Shown: one piece after another, positions 1 through 11,647 of the stretch
Layout of the letters: each line of letters opens with the position of its first letter
Position numbering within the stretch: the stretch's first letter is position 1
Source: Saururus chinensis
Taxonomy: Eukaryota > Streptophyta > Magnoliopsida > Piperales > Saururaceae
Assembly: GCA_035235625.1 (NCBI GenBank)
Contig: CP141149.1
Span: 10,384,893 to 10,448,892, forward strand
Direction of reading: 5' to 3'
Length of the DNA stretch: 64,000 nucleotides
The notes under the pieces: model-generated
What the model was told of the DNA's origin: nothing
The model's input: only the letters and a program-made list of their open reading frames with translations
Database searches by the model: none
Position numbers and translations under genes: made by a program

Positions 1-1498
1 ATTTGAATAGAATTTTTAGTTATTGTCTAACATAGGCCTCTAGCAAATTTGGGCACAATTTGATCTTGAGATGCATGCCCAATGTGGTCCCCAAGATTAA
101 GGGTATTTTGGTCAATTTGGACAAAATTCGCCCAACTCCTAATTGAATTTTTTCAGCATTTTCCTGGGTTCATTAGAAACTAACTTTGATTGGTTGATTT
201 AAGATTATAGAATTATTCTAGCCCTAAAATGTCTTGTTTTGTAAAAACTTAATTTCAAGGGCATTATGGTAAATTCACCCTATTGAATTCATTTTTTGAG
301 GCTTATTGATATACAGTTCAGAAATATTTGCATGTCTACTCTCATGTTTGTGAAGTGATTGATACGTGATAAAAATTAATTGTTGTATGTGATTATTTGT
401 GCGTAACTAGCATAAGGGCAGTTTAGTAACTTCACACACTTCACACTTTTGTTTTCTGGACAGAAGTATATATTATCATTATTTGTAAAGTTCACTCTTT
501 TTTATTGTTTGTTTAGCATAATAAGCACATATATATTGCTTACTTGATTGATTGGGTGAATTATTACTATAGATAACCCTACATAAGGGTAAAATAGTAA
601 ATTTACTCTATTTGCACCCATGCACAAGCGTTAGTCATTCTGTATTTCATATTACAATTTGTAGATTTTAAAACACAGTGTCAGTCATTTGGGATTTCGA
701 GAGTGCATTTCAGAATAAGGTGTTAGTTGTTCGAGATTTCACATGTGCATTTCAGATTTCCATGTTAGTAATTGCGAAATCAATTTCCAAACATAAATTC
801 CAAACCCAACTTACAACATGAAATAGCTTTTACTTGGTGGATTTTCAATTCTTACCAACTCATGTGGTTTGAAAATGCATGCATCGGGCCAGGGTCTCTC
901 CTCCATCAAATTCTCCTCTGCAACCCCTTGGAAAGACAAATTCGTCAAAGGCTGGGGGTTGCGGCCTAGCTGCTGTCGTCCGCAACGCACAGAAACAAAG
1001 GGAAAAAGAGGGGCGAACAGAGTTTTACCTCATGCCGGTGAAGAAGGGGTGGGGAGGCTGGGACGATGGTGCTAGAACGTCGTCTTGGCCAAGGCAAAGC
1101 CATGGGGGTGGGCTGGAGGCCAATTGGCCAACGGTAGATCGAGAGAAGGAAGGGTGGGTAGTTTCGTTGGGCCGAAATGGGAAAAGAGGAGAGAGAAGGG
1201 TCGGGCGCTTCTATTTTTATTTTTTTATTTCTCTTTTTCTTCCTTTCTTTCTGTTTCTATTCTCGTTCGCGTCTTTTTATTTTCCCTCCTGCTGTCATGC
1301 CAAAAGTTTATGTGGCGCATCGAGGCCCATGACTTACAACTAAACACCACTTCTGACTCTACAGTTAAGAATATCGAGGTCAATCATGAAAACAGATATA
1401 TCAAAGTGTCAAATTTCCTTGTCGAAGTGTCAAATTTCCATGTCGAAAAAATGACCAAAAAATATACTAAAAAATACAAAAAAATTGAGGATGTTACA
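1..1498. mobile_element. Probable right end of a long non-coding LTR-like element (E), continuing off the window
   Basis: The stretch has the same layout as D1 (56882-61054). An AT-rich part comes first, with a motif of the form AAGGGyAnnnTrGTmAAnTT recurring near 109, 258, 414 and 584, spaced about 150-170 bases apart. A GC-rich block follows at about 880-1200, and the stretch closes in a terminus ending GTTACA at 1498. On the minus strand that terminus reads TGTAACATCCTCAATTTT, the same style of end as the other long elements in this window. Open frames in the GC-rich block (879-1343 and 1085-1525) resemble no known protein and are probably chance. The left end lies outside the window, so no target duplication can be tested. 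Membership in the D family is inferred from layout and motif only. Confidence 0.35.
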
Positions 1499-1925
1499 CA
1501 TATGCAAATGAAAAAGTGCACCTAATATCATCTTATTATGGATTGATAATTTATTTTTATTTATCCAACTAAGATTTGAGGAATTAATATTTTAGGTCTT
1601 GTCTTTAGATAAAAGTTGAATTTTGTCATGTATTTTATCATGCATTCTAAAAACCCAAGATTTTGGTATGTAGTCTAAAGTTGAGTGTTTGAAATGCAGG
1701 ATTTTAGTTTGCATTTTGAAATAAAAAATCTAAAATGCATTAGTTTAAATTACAGGACAACTAATGCCCTATAAGATTATTGCTGAGAGTGAACTTACTT
1801 GCTGCTAAGATTAATTAGAGTCCTACTCTTTTTATATCCATCTAAATTAGTCAGCAATATTGTTTATTTGCCTACTTATTGCCTTGTTTAATTCTATAAT
1901 TATGGATATATTTTCTTATTGTGCC
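1499..1925. other. AT-rich non-coding stretch before the copia gag relic
   Basis: Nothing recognisable is seen here apart from AT-rich sequence. It may include the leader or LTR of the copia relic that follows, but no matching second LTR was found near 10800-11500. Confidence 0.4.
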
Positions 1926-2032
1926 ATGGTATCCAATATGGTTGCTAATGAGCTGAGCAAAACTGAAAACCTCAACTCCACCAACTATCTCACTTGGAAG
2001 AGGAGGATCAGACATATCCCTTTCACGAATAA

Positions 2033-2037
2033 CCTAG
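2033..2037. repeat. Target-site duplication of element A, left copy (CCTAG)
   Basis: CCTAG here is repeated exactly at 10331-10335, directly outside the TG and CA ends of element A. Confidence 0.9.
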
Positions 2038-4639
2038 TGTAATGTCCCTGATTTTTCTACAATTTTATGTGATTTTTCTGCTATTTTTTTGGTCATTTTT
2101 GGTTGGAAAATGTAACGGTAAGTCATATTTGTATTTTTGTATTTAACCCATATTTATACCCATAGAGTCGGGTGTGGGGCTTAGTAGTAAGCCGCAGTCC
2201 TCGCTACAGGCTTTCGGCGCGAGTTTTGGACATATAATGCACAAACAAAAGGTTAACACATGATGGGGATATAAGTGAAAAGAAAAAGAAAAAAATATAT
2301 AGAGAAAGAATCGGGCTCGGGCTTAGTTGAGCCCAATCTTGTTTGTTCTAGACAGTGCATCCCCCTCCCCTTCCGGCTTCATTTGCCCAGTTGTTGCCGG
2401 TGGGCTGTAGGGTAGCCGACACCGGCTCAGCCCCGGCCGTGCGATGGCAGGGGGCTACTGTCCCGGCTCCCACAGCTGCGCCGCCCTCCTCCCTGGTTAG
2501 ACCCTCTCTCTCTGTTTTGAGTTTCGGTCGCCGCCGCCAGGGCCGGCAAGGGCCGGTCGGCCGCCGAAAGCTTCACTTTGGCCCAGCGACTACAAGCCGC
2601 CGCCCCTCCCGGTCCTAGGGGCCTCCACTCTGCCACCCCAGTCATTTTCCCCCCTATGCCCCTATTTTCTATCCCCTTTGATCGAGCTCACCGGCCGGCT
2701 TCGGCCGCTATTGGACGACCCAACCAGACTCATTTGAACCTCCTTGGTTCCGCCTCTGCCCTTCCTTTCTCCTCTAGCCAGATGCTTCCACCCTCCCCTA
2801 TTTCACTAGTGCTTTGTTTTGGTAAAACGGAGGCCGGTAGATGGACCTCCGTCTGGCTTCACCCCGGCCTGGCGATGGTTGAGCCACCGTCCCAGCTCAG
2901 GTTCACCGGCCCTAGAACAGTCCCACCTCCTCTGCCTCTGCCTCATTCTCACGGCATAGTAAAAACTGCTCCTTTGTAATATGTTTGTTAGTCTTTCATC
3001 GCTTGTAGCCAATCAGTCACCGATTTGCTTTCATTAGCCCCGTGGTTGACTAGTGACGGTATGGAACCACCTTGGCTCTATTGAGGCTTGGCGGCAGTGA
3101 GGGGAGACCGTTGTTCCTGGCCCCTCTTTGATTGTCCGTCCCATTTGTACAATTGACCCTTATTTTACCTATTTTGTGTCATCGGCCGTAGAACAACCTC
3201 TGACCATATTTGCATTGATTTGCCTCAACCTGGTGATAGTGGGGGCTACTTCCATCGGTCATGGCACGACGATGGCCCCGCTGCCCTAGTTCCGCCCTAG
3301 ATATGCCCCTCTTTTTCGGCATGAGCCAAACTCCCCCTTTGTCAGTTATGTATTTGATCGTGCTATTCAGAGCGCCACCGTTCTACCTCCACTAGACATT
3401 GTTTGGCCTCTAGCTGGCCTACCTCGACATAGTGTCGGTTGGGGGTTGTCATTTCCAACCCCGCTTCACCTCTATTGTCTTGCTCTGCCTGATTAGACAC
3501 TTTGGGTGTGTCTCGAGTCGTTGCCATTGGCGAGTCATGGGTCATTTGGCCATCGTGGGCTCTGCCTTGGTTCGGCAATAGTGGGGGCAAGCCCCATATG
3601 ACCCGATTATACCTCTGCTCGGGATGGGCCGCTTGCCTTTGCCCTATACCATGCGAGATACACTGCTGCCTGCACCAAATGTGTTGGTTGTGGGTGGCGA
3701 TCGGCGATGTCGCCACTTCAATTGGCCACCACCTCCTAGCCATAGCTCAGTTGTCCTTTTGTGGGCCTTCGTCCGCCTCCATTTAGCCCTCTCCCTTGCC
3801 CCTTTGGACCGCGTGTGTAGTTTAGGGTTTAGGCACCGCATTCACGCTGCCTGACCATTGAATGGCTCTGCCACTGAATGGAGTTGACATTGGAGTCCTC
3901 CACCACCTCTCCTCTGTCCTCGAGTGTCACCCCATGCCTCCGCCCTTATGTGGGCCTTTGTTAACGCCAAATCGCCACAGTTGGGTGCTATCCATGAACA
4001 ATTTTGACAACTTGCGGCTAGCCGAGTACTTCTCAGCCACCGACCGACCTTCAGTTAGTACACCCTTAACATCTGGTTGCACCGCTACTTATGTTGGCTT
4101 GACCTTTCTCCCGGGCTCCCTAGTGTGCCACCTTTGGTTGTAGATTTTGCCACATTGATTTCTAACACCCTGTTTGGCTGTGATTGTTTTAGGCACTTCC
4201 TAAAATCCTTGGGATAGTAGTTCTCTCAACTTGGCAATGCTTTGGCCGCCGATGCTGCCACCGTCATGTGCTCGTCATCGAATGTCGCGCCAAGGAAAAT
4301 ACGCAAAGGTTCTAAACATAAAGCATAAACCAAGGAAAATAAGTCACAAGAGTCTCCACGATCACATCCAAGTCGTCTCCGATCTTTCCTCCAAGAGGAG
4401 ATCCTGTCCGTTTGCGTGTCGCGCCACGCAACCCCAAAGCAAAACACAATAAAGAGGGGTGAGTTTAAACAAACTCAGCAATGGTTTTTAATATAACTAT
4501 CATCATCGGAAATACGATAGCATAACAATAAAATCATTCAGATCAAAGATTGACAAAATGTATCATTTTCTGATCACACATACACATCACCTAAACCTGC
4601 ATCATAGTGTATAATCCACAGTGTCATTCACATCATAGC

Positions 4640-4910
4640 AACCTGCGTGAAATATATCTCTAGCATACATATCCAATCATGCATCACATTATAACAACCT
4701 GCGTGAAATATATCTCTAGCATACATATCCAATCATGCATTACATCATATCAACCTACATGAATGTATCTCTAACATACATATCCAATCATGCATCACAT
4801 CATATCAACCTGCATGAAATGTATCTCTAACATACATATCCAACCATGCATAACATCATATCAACCTACATGAAATATATCTCTAACATACATATCCAAT
4901 CATATATCAA
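4640..4910. repeat. Tandem array, about five units of 55-60 bp, in C'
   Basis: Units carry the consensus AACCTGCnTGAAATnTATCT followed by CTAACATACATATCCAATCATGC-type sequence. The same unit occurs about 14 times in element C (50230-51015), so the two copies differ in array length. Confidence 0.85.
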
Positions 4911-4994
4911 TATTCTCATTCATCATGCATGTATAAGTGTCACACACACATTAGTCCAACATGCAAATCCATACACACAGAGAATAAATATGCT

Positions 4995-5230
4995 CTTCAA
5001 GGCCGGAGCCCTCAAGCAAACACTTATTAAATAGACATGCTCCTCAAGGCCAAAGCCTTTGAGCAACTCCTGCTTATAAAGACCGAAGTCTCAAGCAACT
5101 CCTACTCCTCAAGGCCAACGCCCTCGAGTAACTCCTACTTATCAAGACCGAAGTCTCAAGCAACTCCTGCTCCTCAAGGCCAACGCCCTTGAGCAACTCC
5201 TGCTTATTAAGACTGAAGTCTCAAGCAACA
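4995..5230. repeat. Tandem array, about three units of 68 bp, in C'
   Basis: The phrase CTCCTCAAGGCCAACGCC followed by GAGCAACTCCTnCTTAT and AAGACCGAAGTCTCAAGCAA recurs three times with small changes. This array has no obvious equivalent in element C. Confidence 0.8.
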
Positions 5231-7699
5231 ATACCTGGTAAGCCGGTGCACTCGGACAAACCAACTGGATTCTCAGGGGTCCAGATAATTATAATAATCT
5301 CAATCCGCAAGACAAGTACACAACTCGTCCCTACATAACTCCATTTAACTAGACTCAACCCAGGGAGTTCACATGTTCCACACAGGAACTCAAATTGAAA
5401 ACATGTCCTTTCGGACCAACCAAGTTTCGATTAATTCACCGAGCGATTAATCCGGCAAGCAATCTCAACCATTGCATACAACCGATTAATTCCGATTAAC
5501 CAACGGTAAAACCTCGTTCATGAAGTCCGATCCATGATGCATGATATTATGATATTAAACCAAACATAAACCATGAATTCCATTTAACTAGACTCAACCC
5601 GACTCAGAGTGTGCACGTAAAAATACCTCTATGTCGACTCTAGTCCTCACGTCCCATACCATGAGCATTCGTGACGCCATAGAAGCAAATTTAACTAAGC
5701 ACTAGTGCAATGAACCTTAGAGCTATCCATCGACATAATGCATCCCATACCGCAAATGTCTAATGGTTTCTCTTCGGCTGTTCCACACAGTTGATCAATT
5801 CCGATTAACCAACGGTAAAACCTCAATTGGAAATACATTTTCATGATGCATGCAACATGGTACATACGTGGGCAAAGCATACATGAATTCTAATTCAATA
5901 TAGGTGCTCTCATCAGGCCTTCATGCATCATTCATAATCATAATAGCAAACCTCATCATCATCGTTAAACCCCACATGTGTGTGTGTGCACATAGTAGAA
6001 GCACTTCACTCAATGCATATCAACATGCTTGTAATTCACTCACCATCACACTACACATGAGCATTAACATCTAATGATGAATTTCAGCGGAAATCATAGG
6101 ATAAGAATCATTAAAATCGTAACTCGAATTAAAGCTTAACCACATATAAGATCATTCACTTTATACTTGAGTCAAGACATTACACTAACATTCACACATC
6201 AATTAACCACATCTTAACATGACATATCAGTCCATTAGTATGTTGTAGCTCTACTAAAAATACACCTAACCATAGATAATTAACTATTCATAACTTCAAG
6301 ATGGTAATTCCAACATCATATAACCAACCACAAGCCATTCCACATAACTTTAAATATATATACTACAACTTCTAACATCAATAGAATGCTCTTCAAGTAG
6401 CTTATTATAGATCAAAACACTCCACATAAATATAAAAATGATATTTTGAAGTAGATATGTTAAAATAAGCAACATACATAAAATGGTCAAATTCTGCAGT
6501 GTAGCCGTTCGAACGTCAGGGCCATTTGATCGGCTAAACAGGAAAAATGACAAAACTGTAGTGTTGCCATTCGAACGTCCTCAAGGCCGTTCTAATGCCA
6601 ACAAAGCAGTTTTGGTCATCTTCTTCATTTCAAATTTTCAAATCGAAACTCCATTGATAAAACTCAAAATTACCATCTAACAACCTAAATGCCATTAAAA
6701 GTCCACCATAACTTCCAGAATGCCAATCCACATCATAACAAAATAAAACCCTATGAAATCGGGATTAAAGATTACCATTTACTAATCATGCCATTAAAGT
6801 ACTAAATCAAGTAATTTCATTCAAAACAAACCACAAAATCAAGAGTTTTACCATAGAAAGACTGAAATTTCAAAAGTTCATTACCTTATCCCTTAATTAG
6901 GCTTGGATTTGATGGTCACCCTTCTTGAAAACCTTACAAAGACATAGAGTTTGAATTAAACTCCATTAAAACCAATTTAACATAGAAAACCCTAATAAAA
7001 AACTTAGATCTAGGGCTTGTTGAACATAAAAATTAGATTTTTAGAGCTAGGGTTTGAAGTAAAGATGCAAATCAGTAGTTTTGATATTTAAAAATGAATC
7101 AAAACAAAGGAAAAATGGTAGATCTAGAAGTGATTAAGGGAAAGGCTAGGATTTAGGGCTTAATTAGAAGGGACTTACCTTAAACACCTTCTAAATCGAG
7201 CCTAATTGGGGATTAAGCCTGCCCTCTCCTCCTCAGCCTATTCCCAAAATGGGAATATCTCAGGTTTGGTCTTTTATAGTAAGTTTTGGGGTATAAATAG
7301 AAAAATAGGCTAAAAATGGGTAATTCAGTTATTTAAGCACTAATAAAACCTAAAAAAATTATGAAATTTTTTGTAAAGTCTTGTGTTGATGTCTGGCTTT
7401 ATTTGGTCTAAAAACTCAAATTTCGACGATGGGGCCCATAGGGTCCCGCCAAACCCTAATTTTTGGAAAAATAGTAAAAATTTAAAAAAATCCCAAAAAA
7501 TCACATTTGATTCAAAATCACTTAAAACCACTAATTGAGAAGTTTATTTTGATTAAAACCATCATAAACACCATTTATCTTTGAAACCACCGAATAAATC
7601 AGAAAACGTGTTATCCTCACGATAACCAATAATTAAAGTGAAACGAAAACTGGTTTAAGATCAGTGATCTTACATGGGTTGTATGTATATTTGAAGTAT

Positions 7700-8060
7700 G
7701 TTGGTAAGCTTTGTATGTGGATTGAGTATGTGCTAATGATGGCTAGCGTGTTTGTTGGTAAGCTTCATATGCGAATTGAGTATGTGCTAGTGATGGCTAG
7801 CGTATTTGTTGGTAAGCTTTGTATGTATATATATTGCTAGTGATGGCTAGCGTGTTTGTTAGTAAGCTTCATATGTGGATTGAGTATGTGCTAGTGATGA
7901 CTAGCATATTTGTTGGTAAGCTTCGTATGTATAAGTATGTGCTAGTGATGGCTAGCGTGTTTGTTGGTAAGCTTCGTATGTGTATGTATGTGCTAGTGAT
8001 GGCTAGTGAGTATGTTTGTAAGTTACATATGTATGAAAGTATGTGTATGCTATACATATG
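7700..8060. repeat. Tandem array of about 50-60 bp units in element A
   Basis: Repeats of GTATGTGCTAGTGATGGCTA followed by GCGTGTTTGTTGGTAAGCTTCGT. The same array is present in inverted orientation in B at about 44620-44970. Many apparent ORFs here (for example 7819-8130) are by-products of the repeat period. Confidence 0.85.
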
Positions 8061-8779
8061 TGTGATAGACATATGTATGTATGATGACTATTTGCCTATG
8101 CTATGGATATGTGTTTGTGCATGTGGCTAGAGGTATGAGCTATGGATGGTAAGAAGTGACATTGTTTGATATGGATATGGATGGGTACGTGTATACAGAT
8201 GGCAGAGGATATAAGTATGATAGGCAAGGATTGGAGTGGATTATTTTGGATCAGAGCTCATGTTGGGGGTTGTTAGACAGTAAGAGTGTGCATAATTATA
8301 CAAGCGTATCATACATATTATGAAGTGAAAAGTAAGCAGAATAAGCAAGGTGTTAGTAAGAGGGTGATAACTGGGTTTGGCTCTAAGGAGCTTAGTTTGA
8401 TGACGTTTATGTAAGATGTTTTGGCCATAAGGTGGATAGTGGTGATTGTATGAATATATAAGGATTTGATGTACAATGAGTTATGATCATGATATGGATG
8501 GGTTAATTGAAGTCTGCTACCTTAATGAACTGAGGTTTAGATCGGGCTCAACTTCGGTTTGATCAGTGGAGCACAGTATGCTTGAGTGCTTGTGTAGCAT
8601 AATTATACCGCATAAGTTCCTTAAGTCAAACTTGAATTATAAGAAAGCTAATGATAGCGTTGTGAGTTTGAGACCTAAGGGTTCGATGGATTAAGTTCTG
8701 TATTTGAGCCAACCAATAATGAGTTGGCTGAGCATTTATCATGTCTTACCATGGTGTTTATCCTGTGGGATGTTGTTTG

Positions 8780-8960
8780 TGTGTTGTATAGAGCATCGGA
8801 CATCTGATGCTCTGTTAAGAGTGATGTATGTTTCCAATTTAGTCTGTGTGCTATATGAAGCCCAGACGTCTGATGCTCTATTTTGAGCGATGTATATTTT
8901 CGATTTGGTTTGTGTGATGTATTAAGCCTAGACGTTTGATGCTCTATTGAGAGCGTTGCA
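8780..8960. repeat. Tandem array, about three units of 65-70 bp, in element A
   Basis: Units contain GACnTCTGATGCTCT followed by GAGnGATGTATnTTTnCnATTT. The counterpart in B is at about 43650-43820. Confidence 0.75.
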
Positions 8961-9289
8961 TGATTTCGCGCAAGAGTGACACTGTATGATTCTGCCCAAT
9001 AGTGGCACTATATGATTTCTGCCTAAGAGTGACACTGACACTATAAGACCCATTATGGTGGACAATTGTATGACCCCTAAAGCATGAGTATTTGTGTTTA
9101 TGTTTGTGCTCTTAGATAAGTAGTATCATGGACCTACTCTTACCTGTTTGATCATGTGCCCGATAAGCATTGGTGTGCCTTGCCTTCAAAAAAGTCCATG
9201 GCGTCTAGTCACTCCCCGAAGGTTAAGGTGATGCCCCAGTGTCATTCTTTTCCATTCGACGTTGGAACTTATTAGTTGTAATGAGCTTC

Positions 9290-9620
9290 AGTGGTCGATA
9301 GTATGTGTATGACTGTAAAAATATGAGTATGTGTACAATTATAAGAGTATGAATATGTATATGACTATAAGAGTATGAGTATGAGCACAACTTAAGAGTA
9401 TGAGTATGAGTAAGACTGTAAGAGTATGATTCCAAGTAAGATTGTACGAGTAAGGTCGTACAAGTATGTGTAAGTGATGAGTAAGCGTATGACTATATGA
9501 GTAAGGTCATACGAGTAAGTGTAAGATTGTACAAGTAAGGTCATGCAAGTATATGTATGTTGTATAAGTAAGTGTTAGATGGTACGAGTAAGTTTGTAAG
9601 ACCTTGAATAAGGGTATTTG
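9290..9620. repeat. Low-complexity GTATGA/GTAAG array in element A
   Basis: Short irregular repeats of AGAGTATGAGTATG and TAAGnTTGTACGAGTAAGGT. The counterpart in B is at about 42800-43110. ORFs on the minus strand here are repeat artefacts. Confidence 0.7.
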
Positions 9621-10330
9621 TGTAAATTTGATTCGATGGTATGATGTTGGCATGATGATATGCATGATTGTATGTGTATGAGCATGATTATGATATGCTT
9701 GTTTGCTTCATGTTTGAGTTTCAAGAATGCATCTATGTATGGATTTATTGAGTTCACTGTTTAGAACTCCCCTACTGGGTATTTTCCTACTGAGTATGAA
9801 AATACTCATTACCCTATTATTTAGCCTCATTGTTTGAGAGGCCTTTGCAAGTTTATGTCAGAGGGCTCCTGAAGATGGATGCTCGTTTCCATGGTGGATT
9901 GATTCTCTTGGACTCATGTATATACTTGACTTACTGCCAGTATTATTTTATGCCACGATCTGATATATTGAGTGAGATGAGAATTAAGATATTTATGTCT
10001 TCTGGACTTGTAATTTAGATTAAAATGTCAACTGTTATGGGACTTGCGCTCAAGGATGCTTGGGAGAGATTTGTATTTAAAGTCTATGATCAAAGCAATT
10101 TATTTGTACGCTTGTTTTTAAGTAGCGCCTGTGGATGTTTGGTTTGGCCGTATGATGTTTGATCGAATGAGTAACAATTTGGATGGGAAAAATTGATGTG
10201 TTATGTTTTAAATTATAAAACTGTTTTCACATGTTTTGTATTTATTATTTTTTCTGATTTATAGCAATTATGTTGTAAAATTTTTCCTTGAATTTTGAGG
10301 AAAATATATGAAAATTTTTTGAGTGTTACA

Positions 10331-10335
10331 CCTAG
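10331..10335. repeat. Target-site duplication of element A, right copy (CCTAG)
   Basis: Second exact copy of the 5-bp duplication. The copia gag frame resumes immediately after it. Confidence 0.9.
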
Positions 10336-10799
10336 CCCATGTCTTGGGACTACTTACAGATTCCTTCACTCAGGCTCAATAGAGGGCTTATGAAAAGTTT
10401 AAGGAAGAAGATGCCAATGTAAGGACTACCATCTTTACATTTATGGAGCCTAACTTTGAAATGTTGTTTGAAAAGCATAAGACTATCAAGGAAATAATGG
10501 AGGCAATAACCATGCGGTATGGAGAGCACACAGAGGCTCACATCAGGATGTTGTAGACCTGTTATCAAAATAGTCGCATGAGGGAAGGAAATAGTGTGCT
10601 TGAGCACATTAGCTCCATGTCCATCATTGCATGTGATCTGGAGAATCTTGAGAACCCCTTAAATGAAGGGATCCAAGCTTCTACAGTTTTGAATGACCTC
10701 CCTAAGTATTTAGAGAGTACGGTTGTTACATTGAGCATCTCTAATAAGAAACTCACATTAGATGACCTCACCGTCAAGCCTTTATCTAAATTGAACTAA

Positions 10800-11647
10800 A
10801 TTTTGAGAATCTGTCTTGTGCATTCTTTCTAGCAAAAAAGTTTTGCACATATGGAGCACCAACTTTTTTAAGAAACTTGTTCTAATCCTTAAGTAGACTT
10901 CAAAAAGTTCCATTTTAACAAATTCACCACTAGCATAGACTTGTACATATTTGGATAAAATATATTCTATCATGCAAAAAAGTAAAGAAAAGTTTCATGC
11001 ATTTTGACAATTGTACGGGGCCATCAAGCAATAGGATCTTCTTTAATGCTTTCCACATGAAGAATAGTTGGGGCGGGGAGCTCCTGCAAGATACTGTAGT
11101 TGCTGGACACAAGATACCAGAGCTACAAAAACAATGGATGGCAGGTAATGTGGGTGGGAAAAGAGTTGAACGACCCTTGGCCTCTAACTTTGATTAAGTC
11201 ATCTGGTCTACTTTTACGATCTAGTAGCATTGGATATTATTGAATGGTCTAGATTTATTCTAGGCGTATATGCACGACTAAAGCCAGGGCTTACGGTAAC
11301 TTTCTCTAATAATTTTTTTTAAAAGTTAATTATTTTAAAATTTGGTAGCTTAAATCCAGGGACTTTAGCAATATAAAATTTCGGCATCCAAATATTTTTA
11401 AATCTAAAAATTTAAATCCAAGAATTTAAATTACATTTTGAAATCCTATATTCAAAATCCAGTATTTTAAAACCCTGATTAACTAACCCCCAGAGATATC
11501 ACTCTACTCTACTTGAGACAGTTAAGTAGAGTGAGCAGCGAAAAATCCTCTAGCCCCTCCCTACTATTTGACTCTGCCCTCCTCGGCCTTTCGCTTCTCG
11601 TCTGCGACGCAAAACCGGTTAGCAGTCACCCCTCAGACGGTGACGCC
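10800..11647. other. Upstream region of the proteasome gene
   Basis: About 850 bp lies between the copia relic and the PAA start codon. An AT-rich part at about 11300-11480 contains a TATAAAA string near 11372, which could be a core promoter element but is not distinctive in such AT-rich sequence. The C-rich stretch at about 11510-11645 is probably 5' UTR. The transcription start cannot be fixed from sequence alone. Confidence 0.35.

Larger units (their letters stand above)
4290..7674 (-). mobile_element. Element C': truncated copy of long LTR-like family C, nested in A
   Basis: From about 4290 this follows element C (from about 49895) closely, through the shared segment GATCCTGTCCGTnTGCGTGT, the roughly 55-bp tandem array, the TTCGAAC motifs and the right end CTTACA at 7674. 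The first 300 or so bases of C (beginning TGTCACTCCC) are missing. About 175 bp of A sequence that B retains at 44995-45170 is missing at the same junction. The simplest account is a deletion that removed both flanks of the left junction after insertion, so no target duplication survives. No coding sequence is recognisable. The minus strand is given because that orientation reads TGTAAG... at the start, as in C. Confidence 0.7.
2038..10330 (+). mobile_element. Element A: long non-coding TG...CA element in copia gag, with a nested C' copy
   Basis: It starts TGTAATGTCCCTGATTTTTC and ends GAGTGTTACA. It is flanked by a perfect 5-bp duplication CCTAG (2033-2037 and 10331-10335), and removing it restores the gag reading frame across the site. 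It is 8293 bp long, of which about 3.4 kb (about 4290-7674) is a nested copy of family C. The remainder matches element B (42114-46815) in opposite orientation. Layout: AT-rich left end, GC-rich block about 2330-4140, then tandem-repeat-rich AT sequence. No transposase, gag or pol motifs were seen in any frame. The ORFs in the GC-rich block differ between the two strands and lack family motifs. TG...CA ends with a 5-bp duplication are the hallmark of LTR integration, so a solo LTR of a large-LTR gypsy element is the preferred reading. Confidence 0.75.
1926..10799 (+). pseudogene. Copia-type gag relic, split by element A
   Basis: The left part (1926-2037) begins MVSNMVANELSK and carries the NYLTWKRRI segment typical of Ty1/copia (UBN2-type) gag N-termini. 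The right part (10331-10799) continues in the same frame directly after the target duplication and keeps gag features such as the helix with ITMRYGEHTEAHIRML and the segment ending LPKYLESTVVTLSI. The two halves are separated by the 8.3-kb element A. The right half has at least two in-frame stops, near 10378 and 10555. No protease, integrase or RT follows, so this is an isolated fragment of a copia element. No LTR could be assigned to it. Confidence 0.7.

Noticed and set aside
2355..2979. ORFs of 87-133 codons in the GC-rich block of element A
   Set aside because: Frames overlap on both strands, show no family motifs, and are not kept as frames in the inverted copy B.
7819..8130. ORF of 103 codons with repeated VLVMASVFVGKL-type text
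   Set aside because: It is a direct read-through of the tandem array in element A. The inverted array in B gives a similar false ORF at 44777-45112.
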